Source: an uncultured bacterium
GTDB lineage: Bacteria > Actinomycetota > Coriobacteriia > Coriobacteriales > Coriobacteriaceae
Assembly (NCBI GenBank): GCA_905215065.1
Contig: CAJMOF010000009.1
Location: 62,001 to 126,000 of the forward strand
Length of the DNA: 64,000 nucleotides
Reading direction: 5' to 3'
In this document: positions 58,947 to 64,000 of the stretch, piece after piece
Position numbering within the stretch: position 1 is the stretch's first letter
Layout of the letters: each line of letters opens with the position of its first letter
Made by a program: the position numbers and the translations under genes
The notes under the pieces: generated by a model
The model's input: only the letters and a program-made list of their open reading frames with translations
What the model was told of the DNA's origin: nothing
Databases searched by the model: none

Positions 58947-59951
58947 ATGGCCGCTGTTAAAAAATCGGTTTCCGTTAAGGACGTGGCGCGTCTCGCGGGC
59001 GTCTCGGAGCAGACAGTCTCGCGTACGGTGCACGATTCGCCCAGCGTGCGCCCCGAGACCAAGGAGCGCGTGCGCGCCGCCATGCGCGAGCTGGGGTATC
59101 GCCCCAATTTTGCCGGTCGATCGCTGCGCCGCGGCAAGTTTAAGACCGTCGGCGTCGCCATGTTCAACATTACCGGCACCGGCAACCTCGACCGTATGGA
59201 GGGCTTTGCCGCCGCGGCCGACAAACATGGCTATGCCATCACCCTCACTAAAGTAGACGGGCATCCGTATACCCTCGAGAGCGCATCGTCGCGCATGAGC
59301 GCGCTGCCGGTGGATGGCATGGTTGTGATCATGAATCGCATGCCGGCGGACTTTGGCACCTTCGAGCCGCTGCCCGGTATGCAGACGGTGCTCGTTACCA
59401 TGCTGGAGCACCCGCTCTGTTCAACAGTCGATAACGACCAGTTCGATTGCTCGCGCCAGGTGGTCGAGTACCTGCTGGAGCAGGGGCACAAGACCGTGCA
59501 CTTTATCTCGTGCCCCGAGCGCTCGCTTTCGGGCATGCGTCGCGAGGAGGGCTGGCGCGAGACATTGCGCGCGCATGGTATTGAGCCGCCGCGACTCGTC
59601 CGTGGCGATTGGACGGCACAGAGCGGATATGCCGCCGGCCAGGTGCTTGCGGACGATTCGAACTGCACAGCCATTTATGCTTCCAACGATGCCATGGCCT
59701 ACGGCTGCATTCGCGGGCTCGAGTCGCGCGGGAAGCACGTGCCCCAGGACGTAAGCGTGGTGGGTGTTGACGATAGTTTGGGCGATATCGTGCCCGATCG
59801 TCGCCTGACTACGGTGCGCTTTGACAACAAGCGCGTCGGCATGTGGGCGGTCGACAAGATTGCCGGCGCCGAGGGCGCTGCACCCGGTGTGGAGCACATG
59901 CTGTTTCCGGGTGTGCTCGTCGAGGGCGATACGGTGCGCGATATACGCTAG
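58947..59951 (+). CDS. LacI-family transcriptional regulator of the lac genes
   Basis: A 334-residue repressor with an N-terminal HTH and hinge (VSVKDVARLAGVSEQTVSRT, PNFAGRSLRRGK) and a periplasmic-binding-like sensor domain (IYASNDAMAYG, VVGVDDS). It is divergent from lacE, with operator-like inverted sites between, and upstream of lacF. Classical lactococcal lac operons use a DeoR-type LacR, so LacI-type control here is notable. The effector is unknown. The ribosome site is weak (GAAAGAT). Confidence 0.88.
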   Translation: MAAVKKSVSVKDVARLAGVSEQTVSRTVHDSPSVRPETKERVRAAMRELGYRPNFAGRSLRRGKFKTVGVAMFNITGTGNLDRMEGFAAAADKHGYAITLTKVDGHPYTLESASSRMSALPVDGMVVIMNRMPADFGTFEPLPGMQTVLVTMLEHPLCSTVDNDQFDCSRQVVEYLLEQGHKTVHFISCPERSLSGMRREEGWRETLRAHGIEPPRLVRGDWTAQSGYAAGQVLADDSNCTAIYASNDAMAYGCIRGLESRGKHVPQDVSVVGVDDSLGDIVPDRRLTTVRFDNKRVGMWAVDKIAGAEGAAPGVEHMLFPGVLVEGDTVRDIR

Positions 59952-60011
59952 GGTGCGGACCTGTTTGGGTTGCCGCTAATTGTGTTTGAGAATGTTCAGA
60001 TTGGTTTAAAA

Positions 60012-60092
60012 ACCGTTCACGGGTGAAAAGCAACCGTTCATAGCTCGAAATTACGTTTTGCGCTGTTCTTTTTTGTTTGAATGTTAATGTTC
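60012..60092 (+). promoter_or_regulatory. lacF upstream regulatory region
   Basis: AACCGTTCA occurs twice (60011-60019 and 60032-60040), 21 bp apart (two helical turns), and AATGTTAATGTTC (60080-60092) matches the lac operator-like motif. A related ACCGTTCACCGA motif is found upstream of the GalNAc PTS operon and near 58823 on the other strand. Confidence 0.5.
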
Positions 60093-60165
60093 CTGCCATA
60101 CACAGCGCAGCGCGTATGCCCGGACGCGATGCTCTCCGTTGGTTCATATGTGAAAGGAACGCAAT

Positions 60166-60504
60166 ATGGCAACCAAAGAAGAAATCTCGATGGTTGGATT
60201 TGAGATTGTCGCATACGCGGGCGACGCCCAGACCGATCTGCTTGCAGCGCTCGATGCTGCTCGCGAGGGTGATTTTGAGAAGGCCGAGCAGCTGCACAAG
60301 GATGCCAGCGATGCACTTATCGGCGCCCACGACACGCAGACCAAGCTGCTTTCGCAGGAGGCCGGCGGCGGCGAGATGGAGATGACCTTCATCATGGCTC
60401 ACGCTCAGGACACTCTCATGACCACCATGATCCTGGAGAAGCAGACCCGCTTTACCATCGATGCCTATAAGCGCATCGCCGCACTCGAGGCTAAGCTCGC
60501 CTAA
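60166..60504 (+). CDS. lacF: PTS lactose-specific EIIA
   Basis: A 112-residue helical phosphocarrier; His79 in FIMAHAQDTLM receives phosphate from HPr and passes it to the EIIB domain of LacE. GAAAGGAAC precedes the ATG. It is not in the lacE-lacG operon but lies downstream of the LacI-type gene with its own upstream motifs and terminator. Confidence 0.94.
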   Translation: MATKEEISMVGFEIVAYAGDAQTDLLAALDAAREGDFEKAEQLHKDASDALIGAHDTQTKLLSQEAGGGEMEMTFIMAHAQDTLMTTMILEKQTRFTIDAYKRIAALEAKLA

Positions 60505-60531
60505 CGAGCTCTCACAACCAAGTCCCCTTCC

Positions 60532-60570
60532 AAAAGCTCTGCCGCTACCCGCGGCAGGGCTTTTCTGTTT
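60532..60570 (+). terminator. Terminator after lacF
   Basis: AAAAGCTCTGCCGC (60532-60545) pairs with GCGGCAGGGCTTTT (60551-60564), followed by CTGTTT. Confidence 0.9.
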
Positions 60571-60572
60571 AC

Positions 60573-60623
60573 CCGGCACTTGGGGACGTTCCTTATCTGC
60601 CGGCAGTTTGGGACACTCCTGCC
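60573..60623. repeat. Diverged copy of the CCGGCAGTT...GGGACGTTC repeat
   Basis: CCGGCACTTGGGGACGTTCC followed by TTATCTGCCGGCAGTTT matches the element at 22743-22800 for about 38 bp; the right arm is degraded (GGGACACTCCTGCC), so the palindrome is no longer complete. Confidence 0.75.
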
Positions 60624-60698
60624 ATGCATTCGATCCTTTGAGGATGGAAGAAACCGGGTCATTAGGTTTGCTGCGGTGCCGACTCGGTCTGTCGGTTA

Positions 60699-60852
60699 CA
60701 AAACTATGCCGGTTTACTACGATGAATCGCATTCTTTCAACTATGGAAAGAACAGCGTTATCAAAGCCGCAGGTAGAAAGCTTGTCATTTTCTGCTAATA
60801 GCAAATGTGGTCGGTCCTATCGGTTTTATCGTAGTAAACCGGCATAGTTTTG
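60699..60852. repeat. 154-bp palindromic element, AAAACTATGCC family, copy 2
   Basis: Perfect 25-bp arms (60699-60723 and 60828-60852) start CAAAACTATGCCGGTTTACT. The centre contains CAAAGCCGCAGGTAGAA (60762-60778). The right flank TGAAATGGCACT matches TGATATGTCACT after copy 1, so the conserved unit extends beyond the arms. Confidence 0.88.
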
Positions 60853-60968
60853 AAATGGCACTATTCGACTAGCAGCGTTATGGAGCTTCTGCACGCCCTC
60901 CCGTTCGGTTTTTTGCTGGGTGGGTATACTTCCGTCCGCAATACAGACCGGACCGAGGAGGTATCCAA

Positions 60969-61982
60969 ATGCCGGATAACGGGTCAATACAAAAAAGAGA
61001 TGCGCGCGAGATGGCTCATGGGCGTCCTGTCCAGATAACCGAGCACACGACGGTAACCGAGCTGCAGCCCAGCCTGTCCGATGTCGTGTGCGCAAACAAA
61101 AAGCTGCAGATTGGCTTTATCGTTGCACTCGTGGTACTGGCGCTGCTGTCGGGCTTTGTGGCTCGTCCGCATTTTGCCGATACCAAAACATGGGACTCCA
61201 CCATCGAGGTCATCGATCAAAAGAAAGGCAACGTACTGGCGCTCACGACCTCGTGCGTGGCGCTGTCTGCGGGCATTACCGCGCTGCCGGGTGATACGGG
61301 AACGCCGGTTGCCGAGCAGCTCGCGCAGCTTTCGGGTAACTTGGGCATCGTGCTTGCCGTGCTCTACCTCGAGAAATACCTGCTGACCATTTTGTGGTCG
61401 GTTGGCCTGGGTATCCTGATCCCGTTTGCGCTGGTACTCTTTGCGGTGTCGCTCGGCATTCACGGGCGCTGGAGCACGAGCGCCGTCCTGCGCCGTGCGG
61501 CGACGCGCGTGCTGGTGGTTGCCGTGATCGGCATGGCGCTTGTGCCCGCGAGCGTATGGGTGTCGCAAAAGGTCGATGAAACGTATCGAGTGAGCATCGA
61601 GGCAGCCGAGCAAAAGGCGGCCGACGCTGTGAGTGCGGCAGATAGCGACAGCTCCAAAGCAAGCAAGAAAAAGACCGAGTCCACAGAGTCCAAGAGCGTG
61701 CTTGAGCAGCTTGCCGACGGGGCTTCGAGCCTGGTCGCGTCGGTGACCAGCGGTGCCAAGCAGATGACCGACAAGATCGTGCAGCAGGTGACCGACCTCA
61801 TCGAAGGCGTCATCGTGATGATCGTGACCTCGTGTGTGATTCCTCTACTGGTGCTCGTGGCGTTCCTATGGCTAGGACACGTGCTGCTGGGGATCGATGT
61901 CTCCGGTCCCGCGAACTATCTGACGGGTCGTTTCTTGAGCGCTCCGTCCAAACATGCCAAGAAGAGCGGGCAGTCTGAGTAG
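60969..61982 (+). CDS. Polytopic membrane protein of unknown function
   Basis: A 337-residue protein with a polar N-terminus of about 45 residues, a membrane helix (LQIGFIVALVVLALLSGFVA), an external loop, two to three more helices (NLGIVLAVLYLEKYLLTILW, LGILIPFALVLFAVSLGI, VLVVAVIGMALVPASVWV), a Ser/Lys/Glu-rich soluble segment (about 215-275) and a final helix (VIPLLVLVAFLWLGHVLLG). GAGGAGG lies 7 nt before the ATG. Similar proteins occur in Coriobacteriia, but no function is assigned; ORF integrity and terminator support a real gene. Confidence 0.78.
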   Translation: MPDNGSIQKRDAREMAHGRPVQITEHTTVTELQPSLSDVVCANKKLQIGFIVALVVLALLSGFVARPHFADTKTWDSTIEVIDQKKGNVLALTTSCVALSAGITALPGDTGTPVAEQLAQLSGNLGIVLAVLYLEKYLLTILWSVGLGILIPFALVLFAVSLGIHGRWSTSAVLRRAATRVLVVAVIGMALVPASVWVSQKVDETYRVSIEAAEQKAADAVSAADSDSSKASKKKTESTESKSVLEQLADGASSLVASVTSGAKQMTDKIVQQVTDLIEGVIVMIVTSCVIPLLVLVAFLWLGHVLLGIDVSGPANYLTGRFLSAPSKHAKKSGQSE

Positions 61983-62016
61983 GCGGCAACGCGATCTTTG
62001 GAAGATCAGCCGTAAG

Positions 62017-62055
62017 AAGGGCGGCCGAGACATGTTCTCGGCCGCCCTTTTGTTT
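62017..62055 (+). terminator. Terminator of the membrane protein gene
   Basis: A perfect 14-bp stem (AAGGGCGGCCGAGA, 62017-62030, with 62036-62049) is followed by TTGTTTG. Confidence 0.85.
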
Positions 62056-62119
62056 GTTGAACACATGGTCACTACGTCCGCGCCAGACCCAAACGGTCAG
62101 CAATCATCCGTGAATGGTA

Positions 62120-62195
62120 TTTGTTCAAAAAAGAACAAAGATAAACAAATAGTTGTTGCAGTTAATGTTCGAATGTGTTCAAATAAACATGAACA
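62120..62195 (+). promoter_or_regulatory. Operator-like inverted repeats upstream of lacA
   Basis: TTTGTTC-AAAAAA-GAACAAA (62120-62139) and TGTTCAAATAAACATGAACA (62176-62195) are inverted repeats sharing TGTTC/GAACA half-sites, as expected for a DeoR-type (LacR) regulator. GTTAATGTTC (62161-62170) between them matches the motif upstream of lacF and lacE. The stretch is AT-rich and lies about 95-170 bp before lacA. Confidence 0.6.
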
Positions 62196-62289
62196 GTGAA
62201 GAACCGCACATTCAGATGCCCGGACCTGAACGCGATTCAACACTTCCAAACAGAAACTGCGCACCTGCGTATCTCTCAAGGAGGATGTC

Positions 62290-62718
62290 ATGAGGGTTGT
62301 AATCGCTTCCGATGCCGACGGTATGTCGATGAAGGGGTCCATCAAGGAGATGCTCATCGCCGACGGTCACGAGGTCGTCGACTATTCCGAGACCCCTGCC
62401 GCGGACTTTGTCGATTCCGCCACCGCCGTTGCCAAGGACCTGCTGGAGCACAAGGATTCCCAGGGCTTCGCATTCGATAAGTACGGCGTCGGCTCCTATA
62501 TGGCCGCCGTCAAGATCAAGGGCATGGTCGTCGCCAACATTTCCGACGAGCGTTCCGCCTACATGACCCGCGAGCACAACGGCTCGCGCATGGTCACCAT
62601 GGGCCCGGGCGTTGTGGGCACCGAGGTCGCCAAGAAGATCGCCCGCGAGTTCCTGCGCGCCCAGTACGCCGGCGGTCGTCACCAGATCCGTGTCGACATG
62701 CTCAACAAGATGGCCTAA
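62290..62718 (+). CDS. lacA: Galactose-6-phosphate isomerase subunit LacA
   Basis: A 142-residue RpiB/LacAB-family subunit. With LacB it isomerises galactose-6-P to tagatose-6-P. MRVVIASDADGMSMKGSI, DYSETPA and NISDERSAYMTREHNGS align with lactococcal LacA; LacA lacks the catalytic Cys region found in RpiB, consistent with its helper role. AAGGAGG precedes the ATG and lacB follows 63 bp later. Confidence 0.93.
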   Translation: MRVVIASDADGMSMKGSIKEMLIADGHEVVDYSETPAADFVDSATAVAKDLLEHKDSQGFAFDKYGVGSYMAAVKIKGMVVANISDERSAYMTREHNGSRMVTMGPGVVGTEVAKKIAREFLRAQYAGGRHQIRVDMLNKMA

Positions 62719-62781
62719 CGAGAGCCACCGAGAACTCGAACTTCTACCTCAACTTGTGAATTCAGACGAAAGGACGTTCTG

Positions 62782-63306
62782 ATGAAGAAGACCATCGCAA
62801 TCGGTTGCGACCATATCGTTACGGACGAGAAGATCTATCTGGCCGACCGCCTGGAGCAGGCTGGCTACAAGGTGCTCGACTGTGGCACCTACAGCCACAC
62901 CCGTACGCACTATCCCATCTACGGTAAGGCCGTGGGCGAGGCTGTTGCCAGCGGCAAGGCCGACTTTGGCGTGGCCCTGTGCGGCACCGGCATCGGCATC
63001 ACCAACGCCGTCAACAAGGTTCCCGGTGCCCGCTGCGCCCTGGTTCGCGACATGACCTCTGCCCTGTATGCCCGCCGCGAGCTTAACGCCAACATCGTGG
63101 GCTTTGGCGGCAAGATCACCGGCGAGTTCCTGATGGCCGATATCATGCTTGCGTTCCTGGAGGAGCCCTACGAGAAGACTCCCGAGCACGACGCCCTGAT
63201 TGCCAAGATCGACGCCTGCAACAAGGCCGACGCCGAGGCTCAGGCTGACCCGCACTTCTTTGACGAGTTCCTGGAGAAGTGGGACCGCGGCGAGTATCAC
63301 GACTAA
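62782..63306 (+). CDS. lacB: Galactose-6-phosphate isomerase subunit LacB
   Basis: A 174-residue catalytic partner of Lac[33 protein letters not shown] and the active-site [20 protein letters not shown] are characteristic. GAAAGGAC precedes the ATG. The product tagatose-6-P is the substrate of the downstream LacC. Confidence 0.95.
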   Translation: MKKTIAIGCDHIVTDEKIYLADRLEQAGYKVLDCGTYSHTRTHYPIYGKAVGEAVASGKADFGVALCGTGIGITNAVNKVPGARCALVRDMTSALYARRELNANIVGFGGKITGEFLMADIMLAFLEEPYEKTPEHDALIAKIDACNKADAEAQADPHFFDEFLEKWDRGEYHD

Positions 63307-63310
63307 GGAG

Positions 63311-63338
63311 GTTACGCGGTTTTACCAAACCGCGTAAC
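63311..63338 (+). other. Hairpin directly after lacB
   Basis: GTTACGCGGTTT pairs perfectly with AAACCGCGTAAC around TACC, starting 4 bp after the stop. There is no T-run, so it may protect the lacAB mRNA end or reduce read-through into lacC. Confidence 0.6.
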
Positions 63339-63349
63339 GGGTCGACGCT

Positions 63350-63456
63350 GCGCGACGCCCAGGCACCCCATCTCGCCGCTCAAACCGTCGCTCGCGTGCA
63401 TGAAGTACGCGTCGCTCCTCTTTCGCGGCGATCTGCGGCACCTGGGCGCCGCTCGC
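63350..63456. repeat. GC-rich imperfect long inverted repeat between lacB and lacC
   Basis: Arms of about 30 nt (63350-63379 and 63425-63456; GCGACGCCCAGGCACC against GGCACCTGGGCGCC-type) pair imperfectly. It resembles the elements at 131-261 and 5057-5185 in length and composition. The rest of the 340-bp gap to lacC shows no credible gene. Confidence 0.55.
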
Positions 63457-63649
63457 TGACGTTGGGGGTACCTGTGGGGTTGCCCTTGTTGTTGCGAAGC
63501 CGTCGGTTCGGTAAGCTGCTCCGATAACACGTTTGCTTGCTGAGCTTGTGTGCTTCGTTTTGGCGATACCCGGCATTCTGCAGCTTTTTAATTGACGGCT
63601 CGCGTTTCTGTGAGGGGGCGCGGGCCGGTTTTCTAAACAGGAGTTCAAT

Positions 63650-64000
63650 ATGATTCTGACCGTTACCATGAACCCGTCGATTGATACGCGCTATCAGCTC
63701 GACAAGCTGATCATCGACGATGTTAACCGTGTGACGCCCGAAAAGACCGCTGGCGGCAAGGGCCTCAACGTGAGCCGTGTTCTGCTGCAGTTGGGCGACG
63801 ATGTGCTCGCGACCGGTTTGCTCGGCGGCCACATGGGTGCCTATATGGCCGAGCTTATGGATGCCGACGGCGTCAAGAACGACTTTTTGCCCATCGCCGG
63901 TGAGACGCGCATTTGCCTGAATATTCTGCACGAGGGTAATCAGACCGAGCTGCTGGAGAGCGGCCCGCAGATCGCCCCGGCCGAGCTCGAGGCCTTTACG
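63650..64000 (+). CDS. lacC: Tagatose-6-phosphate kinase, 5' part (runs off the window)
   Basis: The first 117 codons of a second PfkB-family LacC, downstream of lacAB. It begins [20 protein letters not shown] and carries [11 protein letters not shown]; the remainder lies beyond position 64000. It differs from the copy at 46651 by scattered substitutions (for example [13 protein letters not shown] against LGQLGDDVVATGL). CAGGAG precedes the ATG. It completes conversion of galactose-6-P to tagatose-1,6-bisphosphate; the aldolase LacD is expected further on but is not seen. Confidence 0.92.
   Translation, partial: MILTVTMNPSIDTRYQLDKLIIDDVNRVTPEKTAGGKGLNVSRVLLQLGDDVLATGLLGGHMGAYMAELMDADGVKNDFLPIAGETRICLNILHEGNQTELLESGPQIAPAELEAFT

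Noticed and set aside
63279..63527. 82-codon frame between lacB and lacC
   Set aside because: It overlaps the lacB end and a long inverted repeat, has no ribosome site, and its Arg/Leu-rich product has no recognisable features.

Overview
The window is a GC-rich, densely coded bacterial chromosome segment that most resembles Collinsella (Coriobacteriia, Actinomycetota), a gut fermenter. This is inference from gene content: an actinobacterial core (Tat, RicT/PSP1, class Ic-type aspartate aminotransferase, TTG/GTG starts, strong AGGAGG sites) combined with many sugar PTS systems, hypAB, and IDH3-like isocitrate dehydrogenase. No 16S gene is present to prove it.

Layout. 0.1-7 kb: universal stress protein, UppP, PcrA/UvrD helicase, mannose-6-P isomerase and a GntR regulator. 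7.1-12.2 kb: a beta-glucoside operon (6-P-beta-glucosidase, cellobiose-type PTS EIIC, EIIB, EIIA) followed by a ROK sugar kinase. 12.4-36.5 kb: mostly housekeeping genes on the + strand: Mn pyrophosphatase, NhaA, aminotransferase, STAS protein, TatAB-TatC, HypA-HypB, type IA topoisomerase, Tmk-HolB-RicT, ComF, a probable structured non-coding RNA, a solute-binding lipoprotein, HPF, DegV, a dehydrogenase with a Cys/His-rich tail, a HEAT protein and isocitrate dehydrogenase. 36.6-48.3 kb: an amino-sugar island: mannose-family PTS (EIIA-YajC-EIIB-EIIC-EIID), GntR regulator, AgaS, NagA, LacX-like epimerase, LacC, a NagA fragment and a YhcH/NanQ protein. 48.4-55.2 kb: a mosaic accessory region with two unknown genes, tRNA-Thr(CGU), an orphan EIIB lacking its phosphorylatable His, galactose mutarotase, a DeoR regulator, a toxin-antitoxin pair and a DUF4143 ATPase preceded by four repeats at exact 34-bp spacing and bracketed by hairpin repeats. 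55.3-64 kb: a lactose PTS/tagatose-6-P regulon (lacG, lacE, LacI-type regulator, lacF, lacA, lacB, second lacC running off the end).

How it works together. The lac genes import lactose as lactose-6-P, cleave it, and send galactose-6-P through tagatose-6-P (LacAB) and LacC. The amino-sugar island feeds the same pathway: imported GalNAc-6-P is deacetylated (NagA), deaminated/isomerised (AgaS) to tagatose-6-P and phosphorylated by the other LacC. Operator-like motifs tie each set together: CTGGTTACTACCAG-type sites for the GalNAc genes and AATGTTRAYGTT-type sites in front of lacE, lacF and lacA. The tagatose-bisphosphate aldolase is not in the window.

The most unusual non-coding content is a collection of dispersed palindromes. 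Two 152/154-bp elements have 25-bp arms that differ by paired, compensating changes; there are also four TCTGTAACA hairpins, several GC-rich long inverted repeats, and the 34-bp-phased repeats before the DUF4143 ATPase.
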